Assembly (NCBI GenBank): GCA_014239155.1
Contig: JAAZZQ010000019.1
Span: forward strand, 1 to 64,000
Direction of reading: 5' to 3'
From: Lachnospiraceae bacterium
Lineage (GTDB): Bacteria > Bacillota > Clostridia > Lachnospirales > Lachnospiraceae
DNA length: 64,000 nt
A program made the translations under genes and the position numbers. The notes under the pieces were generated by a model, which had not been told where the DNA came from, ran no database searches, and was given only the letters and a program-made list of their open reading frames with translations. This document shows positions 7,501-15,355 of this stretch, piece after piece (the first letter of the stretch is position 1; each line of letters begins with the position of its first letter).

Positions 7501-7647
7501 TGTTGCCGCCGCTTTCCGGCTTTCTTCCCAACACCGCAACAATGCAATCTCTATAATCTCTGCAACCTTGCAATTTTCAAGAATGCAATTCCAAGACTGC
7601 AAAATTCTAATACCCTGCATTGTTGCGCTGTTGCCTTTCTCCGTCCG

Positions 7648-8625
7648 TCACTGTCTGATTTTATCCAGTTCCCAATGCCACGCATTGTTTATCCGCTTTG
7701 CCCTGATTCCTAATTCTTTCTTTGCATTTTCCAACGTTCGCTTCGATATGCCCTGTTCGTCCGCAAGATTGAAAATCTCATTGCTCTGCATGGCGTTGTT
7801 TGTTTCTGCCAGTTCCCGGAGCAGCCGCTTTGCCTGTTCCATTTTATTTGCTTTGGGAGCGATACCGCCTAAGACTTCATCTGCTGTTATCTCATAATCT
7901 CCAAGCCAGTGAAAACCGTCCTCTGACAGTACAAATGCTTTTGGGTGTCCGAATGCCGCAAGGTTATTTTTAATCTGCACCACAGCCCTTGTATTTTCTT
8001 CTCCCTCAACTCTGCCGACTAAGAGAACGCTTCTCGCAACTGCAAAGAAATCAATCGAACCCATTCCCCTGTATGCCGCTTTGTTTCCTGCCGCCTTGTT
8101 CATGTGCCCGACAAGCACAATCGCACACTGATATTTCTCTGCTAGTGCCGCTAACCGCTTTGTCATGTCCCTTGCTTCATTTGCCCGGTTCATATCCATG
8201 CCGCCGCCCAAATAGGCTTGTATCGGGTCTAAAATCAATAACCTTGCTTTTGTCCGTGTAACAGCTTCTTCCAATCGTTCATCTATCATAGAAAGAGATT
8301 TTATGCTTTCGTCAATGACTAAAATATTTTCACAGTCTGCCCCTGCCTGTTCTAACCGGGGCTTTACCGTATCAGCAAGACCGTCCTCCGCACTCTGATA
8401 TATTACATTCAAAGGCTCTGTAAGATTCATTTCACTGTCTATGCCTTCTCCTTTAGACAGTTTCGCCGCTATATTCAGTATAAAGGTTGTCTTTCCGTCC
8501 CCCGGATCGCCCTGAATGATTGTCAGCTTGCCATAAGGGATAAAAGGAAACCACAGCCAAGACACTTCCTGCGACTGTATCTCCGATAATTTAATCAACT
8601 GCAATTCGATTTTTGTTTCTTCCAT
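7648..8625 (-). CDS. RepA-like AAA ATPase (hexameric helicase type), element 1
   Basis: A 325-residue RecA-superfamily ATPase of the RepA/AAA_25 group. Walker A is GDPGDGKTT near residue 40. Walker B is RLLILDPIQAYLG near 130. A GHMNKAAGNKAAYRGMGSIDF motif near 170-190 resembles the sensor region of RSF1010 RepA helicase. The C-terminal 70 residues look like a winged helix (SNEIFNLADEQGISKRTLENAKKELG). It probably unwinds element DNA for replication after excision or transfer. It follows mobC and precedes oriT in one leftward operon. A counter-directed RNA candidate overlaps its leader. Confidence 0.8.
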   Translation of the reverse strand: MEETKIELQLIKLSEIQSQEVSWLWFPFIPYGKLTIIQGDPGDGKTTFILNIAAKLSKGEGIDSEMNLTEPLNVIYQSAEDGLADTVKPRLEQAGADCENILVIDESIKSLSMIDERLEEAVTRTKARLLILDPIQAYLGGGMDMNRANEARDMTKRLAALAEKYQCAIVLVGHMNKAAGNKAAYRGMGSIDFFAVARSVLLVGRVEGEENTRAVVQIKNNLAAFGHPKAFVLSEDGFHWLGDYEITADEVLGGIAPKANKMEQAKRLLRELAETNNAMQSNEIFNLADEQGISKRTLENAKKELGIRAKRINNAWHWELDKIRQ

Positions 8626-8650
8626 AATGCCCTTCCTTTCTGAAAAATCG

Positions 8651-8757
8651 TTGCCACTGGAAGAAACCTCTGCTATACTGATATTGTGATTGTTGATAAC
8701 AGAGGTTTTCCAGTTATCACAGCCCTAACAGTTGCCGCTGTCGGGGCTATTTTCTTC
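8651..8757 (+). ncRNA. Candidate counter-transcribed RNA in the ATPase leader of element 1
   Basis: On the strand opposite to the genes there is a promoter with TTGCCA (8651-8656), 17-bp spacer and TATACT (8674-8679). About 40 nt downstream begins a terminator (AGCCCTAACAG/CTGTCGGGGCT, 8721-8748, then ATTTTCTT). The predicted RNA of about 70 nt (from about 8686) is complementary to the leader of the ATPase mRNA and to the end of mobC. Element 3 has the same arrangement at 40460-40600. Confidence 0.5.
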
Positions 8758-9117
8758 TACACCAGTGGTGTTACCCTGCCACAAATATTTTGCTCCGTCC
8801 AACATCCAAAGGATAGCTTTCAACATATCCTCATAAGATGTCTGCAATTCTCTGATTTCTTCGTTAGTTACATCCGGCTTTTCATTTTTTATCTGCCCTG
8901 CCAGTTCTTTCATGCGGTTCTGCATTTCCTGCAACTTTTCCACAATCTGATATACCGTTTCTTTCTTCCCTACCACGCATACATGATTGTAAATACAGGA
9001 ACGGACAAAATAATCTTTCTTCTTCATGCCGCTTACAAAAATCTTTGCTTCGATTTCTTCCCGTTCCCTGGGAGAAATGCGAAAGCTGATTGTTGGATAT
9101 TTGTGTATTCCACTCAT
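8725..9117 (-). CDS. mobC: MobC-like relaxosome protein of element 1
   Basis: A 130-residue protein with the plasmid mobilization MobC pattern: an N-terminal ribbon-helix-helix-like segment (ISFRISPREREEIEAKIFVSGMKKKDYFVRSCI, split over residues 10-43) and a helical C-terminus (VEKLQEMQNRMKELAGQI). MobC proteins bind oriT and help the relaxase open the strands. The ATG at 9117 overlaps the integrase stop (ATGA), so the two are translationally coupled. The two counterparts here are at 19410 and 40555. Confidence 0.75.
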   Translation of the reverse strand: MSGIHKYPTISFRISPREREEIEAKIFVSGMKKKDYFVRSCIYNHVCVVGKKETVYQIVEKLQEMQNRMKELAGQIKNEKPDVTNEEIRELQTSYEDMLKAILWMLDGAKYLWQGNTTGVEENSPDSGNC

Positions 9118-10199
9118 TCCTCTGTACCCTCCTTAAACTCTGTGTTCAACAACTCTGCCATTTGTATCTGTTCTGTCGGAAACATATGGGCGTATCGAAA
9201 CGTAATATCCACACTTTCATGCCCTACCCTGTTCCCGATTGATACCGCTGAAAATCCCATACTGATAAGCAAGGAAACGTGTGAGTGCCGCAAATCGTGG
9301 ATTCTAATGCGTTTTACCCCTGCCTTTCCCGCTCCTCTTGTCATTTCATGGTGCAGGAAACTCTTCGTCAGATGAAAAATCCTGTCTGTCGGAAGAAAAC
9401 CGTACAATCTGCTGATATAATCTTTTAGTTCCTCACACAAGAAATCCGGCATACTGACATTTCGCTTGCTTTTCGGTGTTTTCGGGTCTGTAATCACATC
9501 TTTTCCCTCCAACCGCTGATATGATTTTGTTATCCGAATGACCTTATTATCAAAATCAATATCCTGCGGCGTGAGTGCTAATAATTCGCCAACACGCAAC
9601 CCACACCAGTATAAAATCTGAAACGCTTGATAAGAATATGGCTTGTCTTTTACTGCATCAATAAATTTCAGATATTCTTCTTTCGTCCAGAAAAGCATTT
9701 CCTCCGCTTTTCCTTTTCCAAGCGGCCCGGCTTTGACAACGGGATTGCTCTTTAATTCGTAGAACCGTACCGCATGATTAAACAATGCGCTCAACTCCGA
9801 TTGCAAAGTTTTCAGATAAGTCGGTGCATAAGGCTTTCCCTTTTCATCACGATAGGAAATCTGCTCATTCTGCCACTGGATAATATCTTTTGCACGAATA
9901 TCGCACATTTTCTTATTTTCAAAGTACGGTAACAATTTTGTGCGTAAGATATGCTCCTTTGTCAGCCAAGTATTGTGCTTCAGCTTTGGCTTCATATCCC
10001 TTGTGTATGCCTGTACAAATTCCCCAAAAGTCATATCCAAGTCAGCCGCTTCTTTCATACGGAAATGATGTTCCCACTCCGTAGCTTCTCTTTTGGTTTT
10101 GAAACCTCTCTTGACTTTCCGGCAGTTCTTCCCCGTCCAGTCGTAATAATGAAACGATACATACCATGTTCCACGCTGTTCATCTTTATATGCCGCCAT
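9114..10199 (-). CDS. int: Tyrosine recombinase/integrase of element 1
   Basis: A 361-residue site-specific integrase. Residues 1-50 are an arm-DNA-binding domain (GTWYVSFHYYDWTGKNCRKVKRGFKT split over the first 40 residues), 55-150 a core-binding SAM-like domain, and 170-350 the catalytic domain. Catalytic residues are visible: Arg in GLRVGELLAL, HDLRHSHVSLL (His and Arg), GHESVDITFRYAH (His) and the nucleophile Tyr in the same motif. It integrates the element at the TCGAACTC core of guaA. It lies 12 bp from the xis gene and overlaps mobC. Confidence 0.93.
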   Translation of the reverse strand: MAAYKDEQRGTWYVSFHYYDWTGKNCRKVKRGFKTKREATEWEHHFRMKEAADLDMTFGEFVQAYTRDMKPKLKHNTWLTKEHILRTKLLPYFENKKMCDIRAKDIIQWQNEQISYRDEKGKPYAPTYLKTLQSELSALFNHAVRFYELKSNPVVKAGPLGKGKAEEMLFWTKEEYLKFIDAVKDKPYSYQAFQILYWCGLRVGELLALTPQDIDFDNKVIRITKSYQRLEGKDVITDPKTPKSKRNVSMPDFLCEELKDYISRLYGFLPTDRIFHLTKSFLHHEMTRGAGKAGVKRIRIHDLRHSHVSLLISMGFSAVSIGNRVGHESVDITFRYAHMFPTEQIQMAELLNTEFKEGTEE

Positions 10200-10211
10200 A
10201 ATCCGCCCTCC

Positions 10212-10403
10212 TTAATGCGCCGCCTGTTCCATTCCATAAAATTTTTCTTCATAGTATTTTCTGCTGACACGTCCGGCTATTGTGATAAACCCTTTTTCTT
10301 CCAGTTCCTCATTCATCTGTCGTACTAATTTGTAAGCAAATGGTTTGGAAACACCCAACTCCTGCGCTACCTCCCCGGCAGTTACAAATAGCTCATTCTT
10401 CAT
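10212..10403 (-). CDS. xis: Excisionase-like HTH protein of element 1
   Basis: A 63-residue protein with a MerR/excisionase-type helix-turn-helix (LFVTAGEVAQELGVSKPFAYKLVRQ split over residues 4-28) followed by a short wing (GFITIAGRVSRKYYEEKFYG). It stands directly upstream of the integrase on the same strand, as in elements 2 and 3, and likely directs recombination towards excision. An AGGAGG site precedes the ATG at 10403. Confidence 0.8.
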   Translation of the reverse strand: MKNELFVTAGEVAQELGVSKPFAYKLVRQMNEELEEKGFITIAGRVSRKYYEEKFYGMEQAAH

Positions 10404-10414
10404 TCAACATCCTC

Positions 10415-10535
10415 CTTTTATTTAGCGTATTTGTTAAATCTTGTATATGTAGTATACTTAACATTTCTGTTATTGTCAATAGCTTATTTGTTAAACTTAT
10501 CTTTTTTATTAAATTTAGCATTTCTGATAAGTTTT
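10415..10535. promoter_or_regulatory. Repeated operator-like sites upstream of element 1 xis
   Basis: The AT-rich interval between xis and the first GNAT holds at least four related sites: AGCGTATTTGTTAAATC, CTTAACATTTCTGTTA, AGCTTATTTGTTAAAC and TTTAGCATTTCTGATAAG. They share TTAACA and TAGC half sites and are likely bound by the element's XRE protein (11643). Confidence 0.5.
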
Positions 10536-10605
10536 TGTTGCTGTATTATCTCAATTATGCTAGAATATAGGAGAACCGTAGAAACATAGATTTGAGAGGT
10601 TACAC

Positions 10606-11079
10606 ATGGACTATACGATACGAGAAATACAAAAACAGGAATATCCGTTACTGGATAATTTTCTATACGAAGCGATATTTATTCCAGAGGGCATTGAACC
10701 ACCACCCAAAACCATTATCGCATCTCCCGAATTGCAGGTTTATGTTGAGCATTTCGGAGCGTTAAAAGATGATTGGGGATTAGTAGCAGAGGTTGACGGA
10801 AAAGTTGTCGGTGTTGTTTGGGTTCGTATCATGAATGATTACGGACATATAGATGATGAAACACCCTCTTTGGCAATCTCTTTGTGTAAAGAATATCGAG
10901 GCTTTAGCATTGGGACAGCCATGATGAAAGAAATGCTTGCCCTGCTTAAATCACATGGGTACAGCCGGGTTTCCCTTTCTGTTCAAAAAGCCAATTATGC
11001 GGCAAAGCTATATTTAAAGGTTGGCTTTGAAATTGTAAGGGAGAGCGAAGAAGAATACATTATGGTGAACTGCTTATAA
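10606..11079 (+). CDS. GNAT family N-acetyltransferase
   Basis: A 157-residue acetyltransferase. The acetyl-CoA-binding motif A is seen in SLCKEYRGFSIGTAMMKEML (about residues 97-116), and the C-terminal GNAT strand-helix follows in SVQKANYAAKLYLKVGFEIV. A GAGAGG site precedes the ATG. It is the first gene of a rightward group (GNAT, GNAT, XRE, channel), 40 bp before a second, unrelated GNAT. The substrate cannot be told from sequence; antibiotic, ribosomal-protein or small-amine targets are all possible for this family. Confidence 0.85.
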   Translation: MDYTIREIQKQEYPLLDNFLYEAIFIPEGIEPPPKTIIASPELQVYVEHFGALKDDWGLVAEVDGKVVGVVWVRIMNDYGHIDDETPSLAISLCKEYRGFSIGTAMMKEMLALLKSHGYSRVSLSVQKANYAAKLYLKVGFEIVRESEEEYIMVNCL

Positions 11080-11118
11080 CAAAATTTATAAATAAATTTG
11101 TGAAAGGACATTCCATTT

Positions 11119-11625
11119 ATGAGAATCCGAGCATATATACCCGGCAAAGATTACGAATATGTATCAAAATGGATTGATAACGAAAGAACTCACGCCTTTT
11201 GGTGTGCAAATCTTTTGCCCTATCCCATGACACAAAAATCTTTCCATGATTTTTTGGAGAAAAATGCAATGGACTGGACGGATTGTGCTTATGTAGCAAC
11301 AGAAGATAATGGACAGCCAATCGGCTTCTTCTGTTATTCTGTCAATACAGCAGATAATATCGGTTTTCTTAAATTTATTGTCGTTGATAAAACGAAACGG
11401 AGAAAAGGCTACGGAAAAGAAATGTTGAATCTGGCTCTGCAATATGCTTTTCAGATAACCGGCGCAAAAGCGGTTCAGCTAAATGTTTTTAGTGTAAACA
11501 CTTTAGCGAAACAATGCTATGAAAAAGTCGGCTTTATTGAAAGAAATATTGATAAAGATGTATTTTCATACCAAAACGAGTTATGGAGCAGATGTAACAT
11601 GATAGTTTCTAAGCAATCATTCTAA
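11119..11625 (+). CDS. GNAT family N-acetyltransferase, second copy type
   Basis: A 168-residue protein related to RimJ/RimL-like GNATs. The chain includes DNGQPIGFFCYSVNTADN, a motif A segment FIVVDKTKRRKGYGKEMLNL (about residues 86-105) and AKQCYEKVGFIERN near 134-147. An AAAGGA ribosome site precedes the ATG at 11119. It sits between GNAT 1 and the XRE gene, which begins 17 bp downstream, so the four rightward genes probably share a transcript. Low similarity to the first GNAT suggests different substrates. Confidence 0.85.
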   Translation: MRIRAYIPGKDYEYVSKWIDNERTHAFWCANLLPYPMTQKSFHDFLEKNAMDWTDCAYVATEDNGQPIGFFCYSVNTADNIGFLKFIVVDKTKRRKGYGKEMLNLALQYAFQITGAKAVQLNVFSVNTLAKQCYEKVGFIERNIDKDVFSYQNELWSRCNMIVSKQSF

Positions 11626-11642
11626 ATTTACAGAAAGGACAC

Positions 11643-12218
11643 ATGATTATGGTATTAGGAGAACGGATAAAAAGAATACGCACATTCCGGGGCTTGACAC
11701 AACGTGAATTAGGCTTGAAATTGGGATATGAGGAACGCAATGCTGATGTTCGTATCGCACAGTATGAATCCGGCTATCGTGTTCCCAAAAACAACACCTT
11801 AATGGAAATGGCAAAGATACTAAATATCAATTATATCCATTTTATTGGTGTTACTCCCGGTTGTGCCGAGGATATTATGCTTACATTGCTTTGGCTTGAT
11901 GAAGATGACCGAAGCACGATTCATTTGTTTCAGCTTGTCCGCAATCCCGGCAAAACCAATCATTCCGATGATAAGTCGGTGCGCTACTATGACAATGATG
12001 ATTGGCCTGCTCATCCACCAGTAGGCATGTGGTTAGAGTATGGCTTAGTCAATGACTTTATGCGTGAATGGTGTTTGCGGAAAGAGCAGTTGAAAAATGG
12101 AGAAATTTCAGAGGACGAGTATTTTGAATGGAAAATCAACTGGCCTGCTACGAGTAGTGCCGTTGATGAAAAAGGGAACGATAAGAAAAATAATAGTTTT
12201 CAATGGAGAAAATCATAA
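11643..12218 (+). CDS. XRE-family regulator of element 1
   Basis: A 191-residue protein with an N-terminal Cro/CI helix-turn-helix (residues 5-65: LTQRELGLKLGYEERNADVRIAQYESGYRVPK in two stretches) and an acidic helical C-terminal half with WLDEDD and SEDEYFEWK segments, as in the element 2 XRE protein. An AAAGGACAC precedes the ATG at 11643; an in-frame ATG two codons later is an alternative start. Its stop (TAA at 12216-12218) overlaps the start of the channel gene, so the two are translationally coupled. Confidence 0.85.
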   Translation: MIMVLGERIKRIRTFRGLTQRELGLKLGYEERNADVRIAQYESGYRVPKNNTLMEMAKILNINYIHFIGVTPGCAEDIMLTLLWLDEDDRSTIHLFQLVRNPGKTNHSDDKSVRYYDNDDWPAHPPVGMWLEYGLVNDFMREWCLRKEQLKNGEISEDEYFEWKINWPATSSAVDEKGNDKKNNSFQWRKS

Positions 12219-13615
12219 TGTACAAACATAAGCATATCATAACTCGTACATTAGTTAAGCATTTTTACACTACGATTCATATTACTCTACACGATTTTAA
12301 AAAATGTATCTGGTTATGGTTCGTATATATAAAACACATCATAATCCAAAAGAAATATGAACCCAAAGAGCCTTTTTTTAAGAGTTTCAAAAACAATAAT
12401 CAATATACACAAATTTGTTATAATACCGAATTAAAATTAACTGACAATTCCTTTGATTTAATTTTCTTTGAATGGGCAAAGAAAATTGTTCAAAAACCAC
12501 TATTATATTTCCAGCGTTTCCCTGATAAAGAAACGAATTATAATTTCAGTGGTCAAGACGCATTTTTAAGTAAATTACCAAAATTAAAGGTTACGTCTAT
12601 AAAGCCTTCAACTTTTTTTGAGGGAATAACATTCAATAACGTAATTTTTGAATCTGTTTGTTTAGAGAAAATTTGTTTCCATAACTGCATTTTTAGAAAT
12701 TGTGATTTTTTAAATGTAGTTGCTTGCAAAACATCAAGTCTTTTTACCGTTCCAGATTTTAAACAAGGCTTTAGCGCATGTGACTTCTATAATTGCAATT
12801 TTAGAAAATGTAATTTAGAAAATATTTTCTTCAGCATAGGTTCTTTATCTCACACCATCTTTGATAGTATGACCCTATGCAAATGTGTATTTCATAGAAT
12901 GAATTTTAATCATGTTGTATTCTTAGGAAAAACCATCATGAATCAGACTTCCATTCTATCCCCCTCACATAATTTTAACATTATGTTTCGTGGTTCAACG
13001 GAGGATTTTCATGTTGACTCAAGGTGCAAAATTACTGCTTTTTGCTATTATGACATTGTTAATTTTACAATTCGACAATATAGGACACATAGATTATTCA
13101 AATTTTCCACATATAACGAAATCGCTGATACATATTATGCGATAGAGCAAATATGGACTTCCAATCATATACGAGAAGACGAGCATCATATAGCTAATTT
13201 TTATTATCAACGCAAGAAAGCAGAAACCAGAAGCAAAAAAGGTATATCGGCTATACCTTACTATTTATTAGAAGCAATAATAGGGTACGGAGAAAAACCA
13301 TTCAAAGCATTTATAAGTATAATCTTCTTAATACTTCTATTTAGCTTTATTTATATGTTTACCGGATTTACTCCCAATTCCTCTACTTATTCAATCAACT
13401 ATTTTAAGAATTGCACTTTTGCTATTAATCGTCAGACAATATTTGATTGGCTCCAAAGTCTATATTACAGTTTTTTTACACTTATAACAGTGGGACAAGG
13501 CAGTGCTACTCCAACATCTGGCATTACACAAATAGCTATGTCTGTTGAACTATTATGTGGTTCTATAATCATGACGCTATTTACTGCAACTTTATTTAGG
13601 AAATATACCAAATAA
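12218..13615 (+). CDS. Pentapeptide-repeat protein fused to a two-TM ion-channel domain
   Basis: About 465 residues from the ATG at 12218, preferred because GGAGA lies 10 nt upstream and the start overlaps the XRE stop (TAATG). Residues of about 120-260 are pentapeptide-like repeats (IFESVCLEKICFHNCIFRN, FYNCNFRKCNLENIFF), predicted to form a right-handed beta-helix. Residues of about 365-465 hold two hydrophobic helices around FFTLITVGQGSATPTSG. There TVGQG stands where potassium channels have TVGYG, with the pore helix (WLQSLYYS) before it. It is presumably an inner-membrane channel with a cytoplasmic beta-helix that could sense a ligand. The role in the element is unknown; a membrane-permeabilising defence effector is one hypothesis. 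Confidence 0.75.
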   Translation: MYKHKHIITRTLVKHFYTTIHITLHDFKKCIWLWFVYIKHIIIQKKYEPKEPFFKSFKNNNQYTQICYNTELKLTDNSFDLIFFEWAKKIVQKPLLYFQRFPDKETNYNFSGQDAFLSKLPKLKVTSIKPSTFFEGITFNNVIFESVCLEKICFHNCIFRNCDFLNVVACKTSSLFTVPDFKQGFSACDFYNCNFRKCNLENIFFSIGSLSHTIFDSMTLCKCVFHRMNFNHVVFLGKTIMNQTSILSPSHNFNIMFRGSTEDFHVDSRCKITAFCYYDIVNFTIRQYRTHRLFKFSTYNEIADTYYAIEQIWTSNHIREDEHHIANFYYQRKKAETRSKKGISAIPYYLLEAIIGYGEKPFKAFISIIFLILLFSFIYMFTGFTPNSSTYSINYFKNCTFAINRQTIFDWLQSLYYSFFTLITVGQGSATPTSGITQIAMSVELLCGSIIMTLFTATLFRKYTK

Positions 13616-13632
13616 ATTTATTTAAGAATATA

Positions 13633-13650
13633 GGTATCAAAAAGGTATCA
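13633..13650. repeat. Right arm-type paired repeat of element 1 (GGTATCA)
   Basis: GGTATCA at 13633-13639 and 13644-13650, period 11 bp, 18 bp after the channel stop. It differs from the GTTGCCA pair at the left end of the same element. Confidence 0.5.
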
Positions 13651-13663
13651 CACTCCACATCAA

Positions 13664-13702
13664 AAGCCGGAAAGTCCGCTGTTTATGCGGCTTCCCGGCT
13701 CT
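13664..13702. terminator. GC-rich hairpin at the right end of element 1
   Basis: AGCCGGAAAG and CCGC pair with GCGG and CTTCCCGGCT around a TGTTTAT loop. It lies just after the channel gene and before the attachment core; probably a terminator, though the T-tract is poor. Confidence 0.45.
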
Positions 13703-13713
13703 CTGTTCACTAT

Positions 13714-13721
13714 TCGAACTC
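13714..13721. repeat. Attachment core between elements 1 and 2
   Basis: TCGAACTC in the same context as at 2592 (ATTCGAACTCGGCGTG). To its right, the left end of element 2 resembles the left end of element 1 over roughly 120 bp. Confidence 0.75.
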
Positions 13722-13824
13722 GGCGTGTTCTTTGTTGTTATTAACTGTATTTGTTTAGCTTTTATACAAATACACGCACTTTTTTACTTCAATTACACCA
13801 TTTATTCTGGCTTACTGATTTTCT

Positions 13825-13842
13825 GTTGCCAAAATGTTGCCA
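13825..13842. repeat. Left arm-type paired repeat of element 2 (GTTGCCA)
   Basis: GTTGCCA at 13825-13831 and 13836-13842, period 11 bp. It matches the pair at the right end of the same element (21925-21942). Confidence 0.6.
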
Positions 13843-13884
13843 CGTTTATATTATATAGTTCTAACCTATATTACGCAATACTTT

Positions 13885-15003
13885 TTATTCCAATGGAGGA
13901 ATACTTTTGTCACAACGCTGTGCATTTGAATGAGCCAAAACCTTGCCAACAGCTGTGATTTGGAATGCAATTGGTATATTATCCCACCACTCACATAAAG
14001 ATGCAAGTGCTTTTCTCTTTTTCCATTCACACATAAATCTATCAACTACTTTCTTTTTCAATTCCTCATTGGTATCATATAGGTCAAACACTTCTTCCAA
14101 AACATCCTTTTGCTCCCTCGAAAGTTCAAAATGTTGCTTTTCAAGTCGTCCATTTACTACTTTCATATTTACTAAACTTAAAGAATCAATAGAAGTTTTT
14201 GTACAAATGGGCAATCTTACATACCCATCTAACAATTCATGATCAACTAATAATGTATTGGGTAATCGTTTTTCTTCCAACAATGAAATAGTATTATCAT
14301 ATTTATCCGTTCCTTTAGGAATACCTGCACAAGCATATCCGTTCAATTGTTCCGGATAAAACTGCTCTATTTTCTTTAACCCGCCAAATGATGACAAACG
14401 AACTGCATCTAATATCTCTAAATGGTCTAACCATTCCCTTCCTCTCGGTAATTCAGTATAAATAAGTTTACTAAATGTATCCTCCAGTACATCTAATCCT
14501 TCGTTAATGGAATTAGCTATGGGAAACAAACTGCCAACTGCATGTGATACCGTAAGCGCACATAACGCATCATCATCTATTTGATCAACAATCTCAACTG
14601 CCCTAGCTATCCCAGCACGAACTTTTCTATTTCTTTCTCCTTTTTGAATCCTATGTACCAATAATTCAGACAACAAGTCATAATCTGCAACCCTTTCTGT
14701 TGCTGCTGCTGTCTTGTGTGCTTCCGTTATAAGAAACTGAAATGAGGGATCTGCAAACTTTTCTAATGCACCATCAATCTGCATTATTTTAGGCATAAGC
14801 GATTCTTCGAATTGCGCTACTCGCTCGTTTGCACATTCATATGCATCTTTCGAAAAATCTCTTCGTGCAATTGCATACATTTCATTAAATATTTCCCTCG
14901 CCCTTTTTTCATCTATTCCCATGATATTTGTAATATTAATTTCGCCAGCTTGTATTTGCTGTGAATTTTCTCCAGCCTTTTGTATTTGTTTATCGCTTCC
15001 CAC
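13885..15003 (-). CDS. Large protein of the QxQxAG repeat module (LPO_1073/Vpar_1526-like)
   Basis: The best start is GTG at 15003, with TTGGAGG 10 nt upstream, giving about 372 residues; the frame is open 27 codons further upstream. Residues 1-30 carry a repeat tract (DKQIQKAGENSQQIQAGEIN) like those in the partner gene. The rest is helical and acidic, with an N-terminal GIDEKRAREIFNEMYAIARRD segment and no recognised catalytic motif. I recall this N-terminal layout from the LPO_1073/Vpar_1526 family of unknown function. It overlaps the stop of the 99-aa membrane gene by 14 nt, so the two are translationally coupled and probably form one complex. Confidence 0.7.
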   Translation of the reverse strand: MGSDKQIQKAGENSQQIQAGEINITNIMGIDEKRAREIFNEMYAIARRDFSKDAYECANERVAQFEESLMPKIMQIDGALEKFADPSFQFLITEAHKTAAATERVADYDLLSELLVHRIQKGERNRKVRAGIARAVEIVDQIDDDALCALTVSHAVGSLFPIANSINEGLDVLEDTFSKLIYTELPRGREWLDHLEILDAVRLSSFGGLKKIEQFYPEQLNGYACAGIPKGTDKYDNTISLLEEKRLPNTLLVDHELLDGYVRLPICTKTSIDSLSLVNMKVVNGRLEKQHFELSREQKDVLEEVFDLYDTNEELKKKVVDRFMCEWKKRKALASLCEWWDNIPIAFQITAVGKVLAHSNAQRCDKSIPPLE

Positions 15004-15289
15004 GACTAATTCCTCCAATTTGTGTTTGAACCGCTTCATTGCCTGCTTTTTGATTTTGTTTGATTTTAGAGTTATTTGATTCAATATTCAATCCATCTTC
15101 CGATACACCAACAACAGATTTTCCCACTTGTTTTTGTTTCGAACCAGTTCCTGCTTTCTGATTCTGTTTAAGTACACTTTTATTTATACCAATCTTATAC
15201 CCCGCTATGCCACCTGCACCAGCCCCCAGAAACAAACCAATAATCATAGAAACTAATTCTGTTCCTAATCCATCAAAAAACCATTCCAT
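14990..15289 (-). CDS. Small membrane protein with QxQxAG repeats, partner of the 372-aa protein
   Basis: A 99-residue protein. Residues 5-33 form one transmembrane helix rich in Gly (ELVSMIIGLFLGAGAGGIAG). The remainder is a low-complexity tract with two KQNQKAG units and related TGSKQKQVG and VQTQIGG units. The same motif opens the downstream protein, so the two probably co-assemble through a repetitive, beta-type surface at the membrane. An AGGAGGATT sequence precedes the ATG at 15289. No family name was recognised. Confidence 0.7.
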   Translation of the reverse strand: MEWFFDGLGTELVSMIIGLFLGAGAGGIAGYKIGINKSVLKQNQKAGTGSKQKQVGKSVVGVSEDGLNIESNNSKIKQNQKAGNEAVQTQIGGISRGKR

Positions 15290-15355
15290 TTTAATCCTCC
15301 TAATTATATGCTTGAATATTTTATAACAAAATAATATTGCACTTTCAACTCTTCG

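Larger units (their letters stand above)
2592..13721. mobile_element. Element 1: 11.1-kb integrative mobilizable element with TIR and ion-channel cargo
   Basis: Bounded by TCGAACTC cores at both ends. From right to left it holds a channel gene, XRE, two GNATs, xis, int, mobC, RepA-like ATPase, oriT-like region and relaxase, followed by cargo (hydrolase, YjdF, TIR). The arm repeats differ at the two ends (GTTGCCA left, GGTATCA right), suggesting a hybrid origin. No type IV secretion genes are present, so transfer would need a helper. Confidence 0.8.

Noticed and set aside
7199-7897. A 232-codon rightward frame across the oriT region and the start of the relaxase
   Set aside because: It is antisense to the relaxase N-terminus and the ATPase C-terminus, with no ribosome site and a composition typical of shadow frames.
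8686-9375. A 229-codon rightward frame opposite mobC and int
   Set aside because: It is antisense to well-supported genes. The transcript predicted from the promoter at 8651 should end at the terminator near 8748, before most of this frame.
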